In this document: piece after piece, positions 8,172 through 15,801 of the stretch | How the letters are laid out: the number at the start of each line of letters is the position of its first letter | Numbering within the stretch: the stretch's first letter is position 1 | DNA from: Betaproteobacteria bacterium Ga0077526 | GTDB lineage: Bacteria > Pseudomonadota > Gammaproteobacteria > Burkholderiales > Ga0077523 | Direction of reading: 5' to 3' | Length of the DNA: 64,000 nucleotides | Assembly (NCBI GenBank): GCA_001464765.1 | Contig: LNDV01000034.1 | Coordinates: forward strand, 62,001-126,000 | Made by a program: the position numbers and the translations under genes | Notes under the pieces: model-generated | What the model was told of the DNA's origin: nothing | The model's input: the letters and a program-made list of their open reading frames with translations, nothing else | The model's database searches: none

Positions 8172-8400
8172 AACATCGGGACCCCGTTCAGTTCACAGAG
8201 ATTTCTCGCCCAACCGGACTGCAACGACGCGGGTCATGTCAAAGATGTCGACGAAGTCCTGTCCCGCGCCCCGCCGTGGCGGGAGTAACTCGACGCACTG
8301 GCTCCGCGGCGCCTGAGCCCGGCTGCGCCGCCGCACGACACGGCGGGAGCGCGGGCGAGGATTGCACTCCCTGGCCATCGGCGGCTGACCCAGTGTCGGG

Positions 8401-8601
8401 CTGACCCTGCCGCTCGCGGATCGGCTGCTCGTCACCGAAGTGGATCTCGCGCCGGAGGGGGGTGCGTTCTTTCCGCCCGTGAACCTGGACCATTGGCGTG
8501 AGGTCGGTCGGGAGGAAAGGCAGACGGAAGAGGGGATTCGCTACGCGTTTGCGGACTACGAGAGGATTGTCCCGGCGCCGTCAGGTCCGGCGGCGGCGTA
8601 G
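8401..8601 (+). pseudogene. folA 3' fragment left by tandem duplication
   Basis: Frame starting near 8404 reads TLPLADRLLVTEVDLAPEG and continues to the folA-like end RYAFADYERIV then a TAG at 8599-8601. It is the last 66 residues of DHFR, with nine substitutions over 65 aligned residues compared with the full gene and one added Ala codon. It has no start codon, no cofactor-binding half and no ribosome site, so it cannot make an active enzyme. The frame is still open, which suggests the duplication is not very old. Confidence 0.85.
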
Positions 8602-8682
8602 CCCGTTTGCAGGCGAGACCTGCAGAACTCAGCGACCGGGCGGGCCATCCTGACCCGCCCGGTCAAATGCCAGTGCCCTGCG

Positions 8683-9234
8683 TTACGCGCGATGGGCTGC
8701 AGCGCTGGAGCGGCGAGACTGGCGCACGGAGGCACCGATGCCGACTGCAGAGACGCCCAGCAGCCAGAACATGTCGGGCTCGGGAACGGCCGTGACCAGG
8801 CGGGTGAAGGTGATGGAACTGTTCCTTTGGTCCAAACTGGCCCCGCTTGAACTGTTGGACAGTGCAAAACCGTTAGGGCTTGAAGAATTCAGGCTAAGCG
8901 TGCAACAAGTCACATCAGGTTGCGAGTTCGAGGAGCCGAACGATCGAAAGGTGTAAGCCGTTAGCGCACCTCCCGACATAAGCCAAAGATTGGTGCTTGG
9001 ATTGCCGACATACTCGCCAAGGCCGAAACCGTCCGAGTTGCCCGTGATCTCGACGCTGCTCGCGGCCGAGACGGCATTGTCGGTCAGACCGCGAACGATC
9101 CCTGTGACCGTTCCTCCAGAAAACGGAAAAGCTCTGTTCGAGAATGTGAAGGAAAAATCGAACAGCGCCGCCTGCGCAGTCGAAAGGAACGACGATCCCA
9201 GCAGGGCGGCAATGACCGCATGTCTCAGCTTCAT
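8683..9234 (-). CDS. PEP-CTERM sorting domain protein, copy 2
   Basis: A 183-residue paralogue of the protein at 7526-8074. The signal peptide MKLRHAVIAALLGSSFLSTAQA differs at one residue. The GTVTGIVRGLTDNAVSAAS motif, the PDVTCCTL stretch and the VPEPDMFWLLGVSAVGIGA sorting signal are kept. The middle part (about residues 85-150) has diverged strongly and is richer in Ser and Asn. The start at 9234 has the same GGAG spacing as copy 1. It is expected to be an exosortase substrate displayed outside the cell. The two genes probably respond to the same sigma-54-dependent signal. Confidence 0.85.
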   Translation of the reverse strand: MKLRHAVIAALLGSSFLSTAQAALFDFSFTFSNRAFPFSGGTVTGIVRGLTDNAVSAASSVEITGNSDGFGLGEYVGNPSTNLWLMSGGALTAYTFRSFGSSNSQPDVTCCTLSLNSSSPNGFALSNSSSGASLDQRNSSITFTRLVTAVPEPDMFWLLGVSAVGIGASVRQSRRSSAAAHRA

Positions 9235-9316
9235 GCATGACTCCATTTGTTGTTGGCGCCCCGAGGTCCGTCCCGACATGCATGGCTGCACGCAATCCTC
9301 GGGCGCGCGCGAGGCT

Positions 9317-9331
9317 GCATGTCTCGTGCCA
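9317..9331 (-). promoter_or_regulatory. Sigma-54-type promoter for PEP-CTERM copy 2
   Basis: TGGCACGAGACATGC on the minus strand, identical to the element before copy 1 and again 83 bases from the start codon. GG-N10-GC spacing is exact. Confidence 0.7.
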
Positions 9332-9712
9332 AACATCGGGACCCCGTTCAGTTCACAGAGATTTTTCGCCCAACCGGACTGCAACGACGTGGGTCATGTC
9401 AGATTCATCGACACAGTCCTGTCCCTCGCCCCGTCGTTGCGGGCGTGACTCGACGCGCTTTTGCCGTACCGCATGAGCCCGGCTGCGCCGCTGCACGGCG
9501 CGGCTGGAGCGCAGGCAAGGACCGCACTCCCTGGCCATCGGCGGCCGAGAGGCTGTCGCGACAACCTCCCAGCTGTCAGTTCCACGCAGACCCGGTGTCC
9601 GTCACGGGACGCCGTCTCGCCATCGGTTACGCGAGTTCGTGACCGGGCGCAGACCTGCGGTACTCTTTCGCGGAATCTTCACAGCATCGGCGGAATTCCA
9701 CGAGGACTCGAC

Positions 9713-11185
9713 ATGAACATCGCGCCGGACCGGATCGTTGCCGCGCTACGGCGGCTGGCGGGCGTCGCCCTGCTCGCCGCCACGGGTGCCGGGCTCGCCC
9801 TGCCCGCGGTCGCCGCCCCACCCCGCCCCGGCGACAACGCCTTCCTTCGGCTGGCCAACGAGCGCGGCCTCGGCGACCTCCCCGAGATCCGCAAGCGCGG
9901 CTTCCTTCGCGTACTGGTGGTTCACAACAAGACGCACTACCTCGTGGACCGCGGACGGGAGTTCGGTATTTCGCATGACATGGTCCGTGAGTTCGAGAAG
10001 CGGCTCAACGCGGACTTCCCGAAGAAGACGAAGCAGTACGTCCCGGCGGTGTTCATCCCGGTGCATCGGGACGAGATCTTTCCGCGGCTGCGGGACGGCC
10101 GCGGCGACATCGCGGTAGCGAATCTCACGCACACGCCGGAACGGGAGGCCTACGCGGACTTCTCCGTGCCCTTTCTCGACAACGTGCGGGAGATCGTCGC
10201 GTCGTCGCCTCGCGCACCGCCGATTGCAGCCCTCGAGGATCTCGCCGGCCGGTCGTTGTTCCTGCGCCGCTCCACGACTTTCCGGCAGCATGTGGAGGCC
10301 GTGAACCAGGACTTCGCCCGTCGCGGCCTGAAGCCGATCCGCATCGTCGACGCCGACGATCATCTCGAACCCGAGGACCTGCTGGAGATGCTGGACGCGG
10401 GACTGGTCGACTACACGATCATCGACCAGCACATCGGGGAAGCCTGGGCTGGCGTCTTTCACCGGATGCGTCTGCATCCCGACATTGCCATCGCGGCGGG
10501 CCAGAACATCGCCTGGGCGATCCGCAAGCACACCCCGCAACTGAAGGCCCTCGTCGACGCGTACATGACGACCCATCGTGCGGGCACGGCAACGGGCAAC
10601 ACGATCCTGCGCCGCTATCTCTCCAGCACCAAATGGGTCAAGAGCGCGACGGACCCGGCGGAACTTGCGCGCTTCCAGCGCACCATCGCCTTCTTCCGGC
10701 GTTTCGCACCGCAGTATGGTTTCGACCCGCTGATGCTGGCCGCTCAGGGCTACCAGGAGTCCGGACTCGACCAGAACCGGCGCAGCCGCGTTGGCGCGGT
10801 CGGAGTCATGCAGATCTTGCCCGCGACCGGCCGCGAATTGAAGGTGGGCGATATTCACAGCGAGGAGAGCAACATCCACGGCGGGGCGAAGTACATGCGG
10901 CGTCTCCTCGACACGTACTTCGACGACCCGGCGATCGGCGAACTCGATCGGACGCTGTTCGGGTTTGCCTCGTACAACGCGGGGCCGGGACGCATTGCCT
11001 CGCTGCGCCGCGAGGCCGCGCGCATGGGGCTGGACCCGAACCGGTGGTTCCAGCACGTCGAGACGGTCGCGGCGATGAAGATCGGCCGCGAGACGACGCA
11101 GTACGTCGCGAACATCGCCAAGTACTACATCGCCTACAAGCTCATCGAGGAAGAGCAGAAGGCCGAGAGGACGAAGTCGGAGTGA
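9713..11185 (+). CDS. MltF-like lytic transglycosylase with periplasmic binding-protein domain
   Basis: A 490-residue exported protein. The signal peptide ends near residue 35 (LPAVAA). Residues about 60-290 form a bacterial extracellular solute-binding family 3 domain. From about residue 320 there is an SLT domain: YGFDPLMLAAQGYQESGLDQ carries the catalytic Glu of the goose-type fold, then GAVGVMQILPATG and FASYNAGPGRI. This is the architecture of MltF, which cleaves peptidoglycan and releases anhydromuropeptides. The ATG at 9713 is chosen because it starts the signal peptide; longer frames add upstream repeat-derived sequence. Function as a cell-wall enzyme is secure; whether the binding domain senses muropeptides is inference. 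Confidence 0.9.
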   Translation: MNIAPDRIVAALRRLAGVALLAATGAGLALPAVAAPPRPGDNAFLRLANERGLGDLPEIRKRGFLRVLVVHNKTHYLVDRGREFGISHDMVREFEKRLNADFPKKTKQYVPAVFIPVHRDEIFPRLRDGRGDIAVANLTHTPEREAYADFSVPFLDNVREIVASSPRAPPIAALEDLAGRSLFLRRSTTFRQHVEAVNQDFARRGLKPIRIVDADDHLEPEDLLEMLDAGLVDYTIIDQHIGEAWAGVFHRMRLHPDIAIAAGQNIAWAIRKHTPQLKALVDAYMTTHRAGTATGNTILRRYLSSTKWVKSATDPAELARFQRTIAFFRRFAPQYGFDPLMLAAQGYQESGLDQNRRSRVGAVGVMQILPATGRELKVGDIHSEESNIHGGAKYMRRLLDTYFDDPAIGELDRTLFGFASYNAGPGRIASLRREAARMGLDPNRWFQHVETVAAMKIGRETTQYVANIAKYYIAYKLIEEEQKAERTKSE

Positions 11186-11261
11186 GTCGATGCGGGGGCG
11201 GTGGGTGTTCGCCCGTCGCGCCACCGCGACTTGTCGTGGATTGCCAAATGGATGAAACGTT

Positions 11262-11477
11262 GTGCAGAAACGGGTGATCAAGGTACTGATCGTCGGATTG
11301 CTGGTTGCGCTGTTTTTCGTCCTGACCTTGTGGGACCAGGGGGATCGACCTGCGCCGGTATTCGAGAGCGATTGCATCCGCCAGTGTTCCGAGGCGGGGA
11401 AACACGCTCAACCCGTGCTGGCTCAGCCCGCATCCGGAAAAGAACTTAGTCCGCGGTTCTACTGCTACTGCCGGTAA
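11262..11477 (+). CDS. Small membrane-anchored Cys-containing protein, unknown
   Basis: A 71-residue protein from a GTG start: one N-terminal hydrophobic segment (VIKVLIVGLLVALFFVLTLW) followed by a periplasmic part with ESDCIRQC and a final FYCYCR, so four cysteines in two pairs. The upstream GGATGAA is a weak ribosome site. No family recognised. The clean membrane anchor and paired cysteines speak for a real gene, perhaps a redox-sensitive envelope protein. Confidence 0.5.
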   Translation: MQKRVIKVLIVGLLVALFFVLTLWDQGDRPAPVFESDCIRQCSEAGKHAQPVLAQPASGKELSPRFYCYCR

Positions 11478-11532
11478 AGGCGGAGCGGGAGAAATCATTC
11501 CAACTTGGGCGTTGGCCTTACGTAAACGCCGG

Positions 11533-11566
11533 CCCCGGAGTCGCGCCGTGCGGCGCGACTCCGGGG
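11533..11566. repeat. 15-bp perfect inverted repeat (extragenic hairpin)
   Basis: CCCCGGAGTCGCGCC at 11533-11547 pairs perfectly with GGCGCGACTCCGGGG at 11552-11566, loop GTGC. No T-run follows. Its right arm recurs at 11648-11661, within a second REP-like copy. It lies between the small membrane gene and the decarboxylase stop, where it could end or stabilise transcripts from both sides. Confidence 0.7.
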
Positions 11567-11625
11567 ACGATGACGGCCACCGCACACCCCACATCCACCC
11601 AAGCACCCGGGTTCCCAATGACCAC

Positions 11626-11663
11626 GTAGCCCGGACGAGCGCCGCATGGCGCGACTCCGGGAC
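11626..11663. repeat. REP-like extragenic repeat
   Basis: The stretch beginning GTAGCCCGGACGAGCGC and ending CGACTCCGGGAC is a variant of the widespread proteobacterial REP-like element of form GTAGCCCGGATGAGCG...CCGGGA. It shares a 14-base direct repeat, GGCGCGACTCCGGG (11648-11661), with the hairpin at 11533-11566. Placed just after the decarboxylase stop codon. Confidence 0.55.
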
Positions 11664-11668
11664 CAGCG

Positions 11669-13912
11669 CTATCTCGGCACGCAGTCGACGTAGTAGGTCG
11701 TGACGTCGCCTTCCTTCTGGTCCACGAGACCATGGATCTCGGTCTCGAACCCGGGGAAGGCGGCGTTGAACTCGCGGGCGAACTGCAGGTAGCGCACGAT
11801 CGTGCGGTTGAAGCGCTCGCCGGGGATCAGCAGCGGAATGCCCGGCGGGTAGGGCGTGAGCAGCACGGAGGTGACGCGCCCTTCCAGCTCGTCGATCGGC
11901 ACGCGGTCGATCTCGCGGTGCGCCATCCGTGCGAAGGCGTCGGCGGGCCGCATTGCGGGTTCCATGTTCGAAAGGTACATCTCGGTCGTGAGCCGCGCGA
12001 CGTCGTTCTTGCGATAGATGCCGTGGATCTGGGTGCAAAGATCGCGCAGACCCACGCGCTCGTAGCGCGGGTGCTTCGCCACGAACTCCGGCAGGACGCG
12101 CCACAGCGGCTGGTTCTTGTCGTAGTCATCCTTGAACTGCTGCAGTTCGGTCACCAGCGTGTTCCAGCGGCCCTTGGTGATGCCGATGGTGAACATGATG
12201 AAGAACGAGTACAGGCCGGTCTTCTCGACGATGACGCCGTGCTCGGACAGGTACTTGGTGACGATCGCCGCCGGGATGCCGGGTTCGGAGAAGTCGCCGT
12301 CCACGTCGAGGCCCGGGGTGATCACGGTGGCCTTGATGGGGTCCAGCAGGTTGAAGCCCGGCGAGATGTTGCCGAACCCGTGCCAGCGGTCGTCGGACGC
12401 GAGCATCCAGTCTTCGCGCGTGCCCATCCCCTCGCCCACGAGGAAGTCGGGGCCCCAGACCTTGAACCACCAGGACTCCCCGAACTCCTCGTCCACCTTA
12501 CGCATAGCACGGCGGAAGTCGATGGCTTCCAGCAACGACTCCTCCACCAGCGCGTTGCCGCCGGGCGGTTCCATCATTGCGGCCGCCACGTCGCACGACG
12601 CGATGATCGCGTACTGCGGCGAGGTGGACGTGTGCATGAGGAACGCCTCGTTGAACACGTCGCGGTCGAGCTTCCGGTTCTGGGAATCCTGAATGAGGAT
12701 CTGCGAGGCCTGGGACAGTCCGGCGAGCAGCTTGTGAGTCGACTGCGTGGAGACCACCATCGAGTCCTCGCAGCGCGGACGGTCTGCGCCGATGGCGTGG
12801 TAGTCGCCGTAGAAATCGTGGAACGCCGCGTGCGGCAGCCAGGCCTCATCGAAATGCAGTGTGTCGAGATGGCCGTCGAGCATCTGCTTGATGGTCTCGA
12901 CGTTGTAGATGATGCCGTCGTACGTGCTCTGCGTGATCGCGAGGATGCGGGGCTGCTTGTTCTGGCCGCGCGCGAAGGGATTCGCCTCGATCTTCTTGCG
13001 GATGTTCTCGATGCGGAACTCTTCCAGCGGGATGGGCCCGATGATCCCGTAGTGGTTGCGCGTGGGCGTGAGGAACACCGGCACGGCGCCGGTCATGGTG
13101 ATCGCATGCAGGATCGACTTGTGGCAGTTGCGGTCCACCACCACCACGTCACCCGGCGCCACCGTGGAGTGCCACACGATCTTGTTGGACGTGGACGTGC
13201 CGTTGGTTACGAAGAACAGGTGGTCGGCATTGAAGATCCGCGCCGCGTTGCGCTCGGAGGCCGCCACCGGCCCCGTGTGATCCAGGAGCGCGCCGAGTTC
13301 GTCCACCGCGTTGCACACGTCCGCCCGCAGCAGGTTCTCGCCGAAGAACTGGTGGAACATCTGGCCCACCGGGCTCTTGAGGAACGCCACGCCGCCGGAG
13401 TGCCCCGGGCAGTGCCAGGAATACGAGCCGTCCGCCGCATAGTGGGTAAGCGCCCGGAAGAACGGCGGCGGCAGCGACTCGAGGTAGGCCTTGCACTCGC
13501 GCACCACGTAGCGCGCGATGAACTCGGGCGTGTCCTCGAACATGTGGATGAAGCCGTGCAGTTCGCGCAGCACGTCGTTCGGGATGTGCCGCGAGGTACG
13601 CGTCTCGCCGTGCAGGAAGATCGGGATGTCGGCATTGCGGAAGCGGATCTCGCTCACGAAGCCGCGCAGATCGGCGATCGCCTTGTCGGCGGCCTCGGGC
13701 GAGGACAGTTCCTCGTCGTCGATGGACAGGATGAAACACGAGGCGCGCGACTGCTGCTGCGCGAACGACGACAGGTCGCCGTAGCTCGTGACACCCAGCA
13801 CCTCCATGCTCTCGCCCTCGATGGCCTTGGCCAGCGCGCGGATGCCGAGACCGGAAGTGTTCTCGGAACGGAAGTCTTCGTCGATGATGACGACGGGAAA
13901 GCGGAATTTCAT
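11669..13912 (-). CDS. Arginine/lysine/ornithine decarboxylase, fold type I PLP enzyme
   Basis: A 747-residue member of the large bacterial basic amino acid decarboxylase family (Orn/Lys/Arg). It has an N-terminal wing domain, a central PLP domain with HFDEAW at 353-358 and the PLP lysine Lys394 in STQSTHKLLAGLSQ, and a C-terminal domain. Length and motifs fit the SpeC/LdcC/AdiA group. It decarboxylates a basic amino acid to a polyamine precursor or acid-stress amine in the cytoplasm; the exact substrate cannot be read from sequence. It is the third gene of the mrp-dcd-decarboxylase block on the minus strand, a gene order I recognise from other Betaproteobacteria. Confidence 0.9.
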   Translation of the reverse strand: MKFRFPVVIIDEDFRSENTSGLGIRALAKAIEGESMEVLGVTSYGDLSSFAQQQSRASCFILSIDDEELSSPEAADKAIADLRGFVSEIRFRNADIPIFLHGETRTSRHIPNDVLRELHGFIHMFEDTPEFIARYVVRECKAYLESLPPPFFRALTHYAADGSYSWHCPGHSGGVAFLKSPVGQMFHQFFGENLLRADVCNAVDELGALLDHTGPVAASERNAARIFNADHLFFVTNGTSTSNKIVWHSTVAPGDVVVVDRNCHKSILHAITMTGAVPVFLTPTRNHYGIIGPIPLEEFRIENIRKKIEANPFARGQNKQPRILAITQSTYDGIIYNVETIKQMLDGHLDTLHFDEAWLPHAAFHDFYGDYHAIGADRPRCEDSMVVSTQSTHKLLAGLSQASQILIQDSQNRKLDRDVFNEAFLMHTSTSPQYAIIASCDVAAAMMEPPGGNALVEESLLEAIDFRRAMRKVDEEFGESWWFKVWGPDFLVGEGMGTREDWMLASDDRWHGFGNISPGFNLLDPIKATVITPGLDVDGDFSEPGIPAAIVTKYLSEHGVIVEKTGLYSFFIMFTIGITKGRWNTLVTELQQFKDDYDKNQPLWRVLPEFVAKHPRYERVGLRDLCTQIHGIYRKNDVARLTTEMYLSNMEPAMRPADAFARMAHREIDRVPIDELEGRVTSVLLTPYPPGIPLLIPGERFNRTIVRYLQFAREFNAAFPGFETEIHGLVDQKEGDVTTYYVDCVPR

Positions 13913-13948
13913 GGACAGGGACTCCAGCCGGGTCGCGGGACCCGGACG

Positions 13949-14521
13949 CTAGATTTTGGGCAGGGTGACACCGCTCTGACCCTGGTACTTGCCACCACGG
14001 TCACGGTACGAGGTCTCGCACACGTCGTCCGGGTCGCATTCGAAGAACAGCACCTGGGCCACGCCTTCGTTCGCGTAGATCTTCGCGGGCAGCGGCGTGG
14101 TGTTGGAGAACTCCAGCGTCACGAAGCCTTCCCACTCGGGCTCGAACGGCGTGACGTTGACGATGATGCCGCAGCGCGCATAGGTGGACTTGCCGAGGCA
14201 CACCGTGAGCACGTTGCGCGGAATGCGGAAGTACTCGACCGTGCGCGCCAGCGCAAACGAGTTCGGCGGGATGATGCAGTACTCGCCCTTCACGTCCACG
14301 AAGGACTTCGGGTCGAAGTTCTTCGGGTCCACGATGGTCGAATTCAGGTTCGTGAAGAGCTTGAATTCCTCGGAGCAGCGGATGTCGTAGCCGTAGCTGG
14401 ACGTGCCGAAGGACACCACGCGCTGGCCGTTCACCTCCTTGATCTGGCGGGGCTCGAACGGCTCGATCATGCGGTGCTCTTCCGCCATGCGGCGGATCCA
14501 GCGGTCGGACTTGATGCTCAT
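13949..14521 (-). CDS. dcd: dCTP deaminase
   Basis: A 190-residue trimer-type dCTP deaminase. Visible landmarks are SSYGYDIRC near residue 41, the catalytic stretch GIIVNVTPFEPEWEG with its Glu near residue 130, and the C-terminal GKYQGQSGVTLPKI that closes over the nucleotide. It converts dCTP to dUTP, feeding thymidylate synthesis. Length equals the family norm. It lies 36 bases before the decarboxylase and 91 bases after mrp on the same strand. Confidence 0.95.
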   Translation of the reverse strand: MSIKSDRWIRRMAEEHRMIEPFEPRQIKEVNGQRVVSFGTSSYGYDIRCSEEFKLFTNLNSTIVDPKNFDPKSFVDVKGEYCIIPPNSFALARTVEYFRIPRNVLTVCLGKSTYARCGIIVNVTPFEPEWEGFVTLEFSNTTPLPAKIYANEGVAQVLFFECDPDDVCETSYRDRGGKYQGQSGVTLPKI

Positions 14522-14612
14522 CGGCGATCCACGGGCAGGGTGCCAGGGGCCGCAAGGGCCCGCCGGGCACGAAAAAGGTGGCGCAGTATAGCCCCGTGAA
14601 AGCCCGTCGCCG

Positions 14613-15707
14613 TCACGTGTTCTGGATGACGATCTTCGGGAAAACGGTGCTGGAGTCCTTGGCGAGTTCGGCGACCTTCACCGCCACCCGGCGGGCGATG
14701 TCCCGGTAGAGCCCGGCGACGCGCGACGACGGGTCAGCCACCACGGTGGGCGTGCCGGAATCCGCCTGTTCCCGGATTCGGATGTCCAGCGGCAGGGTGC
14801 CCAGCAGGCCCACGCCGTATTCCTTTGCCATGCGCTCGCCGCCGCCCGCCCCGAATACATGCTCCTCGTGACCGCAGTTCGAGCACACGTGGAGACCCAT
14901 GTTCTCGACGATACCCAGAATGGGTACGCTCACCTTCTCGAACATCTTGAGGCCCTTCCGGGCGTCGAGCAGGGCGATGTCCTGGGGAGTCGTGACGATC
15001 ACGGCGCCGGTCACCGGCACCTTCTGGGCGAGCGTGAGCTGGATGTCGCCCGTGCCCGGCGGCATGTCGACGATCAGGTAGTCGAGGTCGTTCCACTTCG
15101 TGTCCCGCAGAAGCTGCTCCAGTGCGCCCGTCGCCATGGGGCCGCGCCAGGCCACCGCCTGGTCGGGATCGATGAGCATGCCGATGGAGATGCCCTGGAT
15201 GCCGTGATTCTCGAGGGGCAGCAGCTTGCGCTTGTCGCCTTCCTCCGAGACGCGGGGCTTGCCGGCCATGCCCAGCATCATCGGCTGGGACGGGCCGTAG
15301 ATGTCGGCATCCAGCACGCCCACCCGGGCGCCTTCCTGCGCGAGCGCAAGAGCCAGATTCGCCGCCACGGTCGACTTGCCGACACCGCCCTTGCCGGAGG
15401 CCACGGCCACGATGTTGCGGACCCCTTCCACACGCTGGGCACCGCGGAGCGCCTGGTGCGCGACGATCTTGGAAGACACGGCCACGGTGACCTTTCCGGC
15501 GCCCGGAATCGCCTGCAAGGCTTCGGTCACCTGGGTGCGGACCGGCTCGAGCACGCTCTTCGCGGGATAGCCGAGGACGATCTCGACCGAGATGTCGGCG
15601 CCGTCCACCTGGATGTTCCGGGCTTCCTTGCCGGTGACATAGTCCTTTCCGGTCCACGGATCGATCAGGGTGGAGAGCGCTGCGCGCACGCTGTCGACTG
15701 TCGGCAT
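14613..15707 (-). CDS. mrp: Iron-sulfur cluster carrier protein, Mrp/NBP35 family
   Basis: A 364-residue P-loop ATPase that carries and inserts Fe-S clusters. Residues 1-90 form the MIP18/DUF59-type domain, GKGGVGKS at 105-112 is the deviant Walker A with its extra lysine, and the CSNC pair (Cys275, Cys278) binds the bridging cluster. VDMPPGTGD near 213-221 is the switch region. The start has GAGGTAGGTAAC just upstream. Divergent from metG across a 94-base region holding a 7-bp inverted repeat. Confidence 0.95.
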   Translation of the reverse strand: MPTVDSVRAALSTLIDPWTGKDYVTGKEARNIQVDGADISVEIVLGYPAKSVLEPVRTQVTEALQAIPGAGKVTVAVSSKIVAHQALRGAQRVEGVRNIVAVASGKGGVGKSTVAANLALALAQEGARVGVLDADIYGPSQPMMLGMAGKPRVSEEGDKRKLLPLENHGIQGISIGMLIDPDQAVAWRGPMATGALEQLLRDTKWNDLDYLIVDMPPGTGDIQLTLAQKVPVTGAVIVTTPQDIALLDARKGLKMFEKVSVPILGIVENMGLHVCSNCGHEEHVFGAGGGERMAKEYGVGLLGTLPLDIRIREQADSGTPTVVADPSSRVAGLYRDIARRVAVKVAELAKDSSTVFPKIVIQNT

Positions 15708-15749
15708 TGTTACCTACCTCTATGATTTATCTTGAATTTCAGACACCGG

Positions 15750-15773
15750 GATTGTACACACTTTGATACAATC
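15750..15773. promoter_or_regulatory. Palindromic site between mrp and metG
   Basis: GATTGTA at 15750-15756 and TACAATC at 15767-15773 are exact reverse complements with a 10-base spacer, in the only AT-rich stretch of the divergent region. TACAAT can also serve as a -10 box in either direction. It could be the overlapping promoters for mrp and metG or a regulator-binding site. No protein can be assigned. Confidence 0.45.
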
Positions 15774-15801
15774 ACAGCCTTTCCCGCAGAGCTTCCGTCC
15801 C

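Larger units (their letters stand above)
7250..8388. repeat. Tandem duplication unit 1 (folA 3' end plus PEP-CTERM gene)
   Basis: This 1.14 kb segment matches 8397-9546 along its whole length with small differences. It contains the last 195 bases of folA, an antisense PEP-CTERM gene with its sigma-54-type promoter, and a GC-rich tail ending in GGCCATCGGCGGC. The boundaries are approximate, judged by eye from where similarity fades. Confidence 0.85.
8397..9546. repeat. Tandem duplication unit 2 (folA fragment plus PEP-CTERM gene)
   Basis: Second copy of the unit at 7250-8388, in direct orientation and only a few bases after the first. The upstream part of the PEP-CTERM gene (9235-9385) is nearly identical to copy 1. 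The folA fragment and the C-terminal half of the PEP-CTERM gene have diverged more. Boundaries are approximate. Confidence 0.85.

Noticed and set aside
8401..8601. The second folA-like frame as a working small gene
   Set aside because: It lacks the N-terminal two thirds with the cofactor site and has no start codon or ribosome site; best read as a duplication remnant.
11512..11703. Short open frame over the REP-like repeats
   Set aside because: It consists of translated inverted repeat sequence, mostly Arg and Ser, and lacks a start signal.
12132..12692. Plus-strand open frame inside the decarboxylase
   Set aside because: The minus-strand decarboxylase is full length with all its motifs over the same bases, and the plus frame has no start signal or family.
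15732..15772. A TTGAAT / TACAAT pair as a metG promoter
   Set aside because: The spacing is 29 bases, too long for sigma-70. The inverted repeat GATTGTA/TACAATC is the more solid signal.
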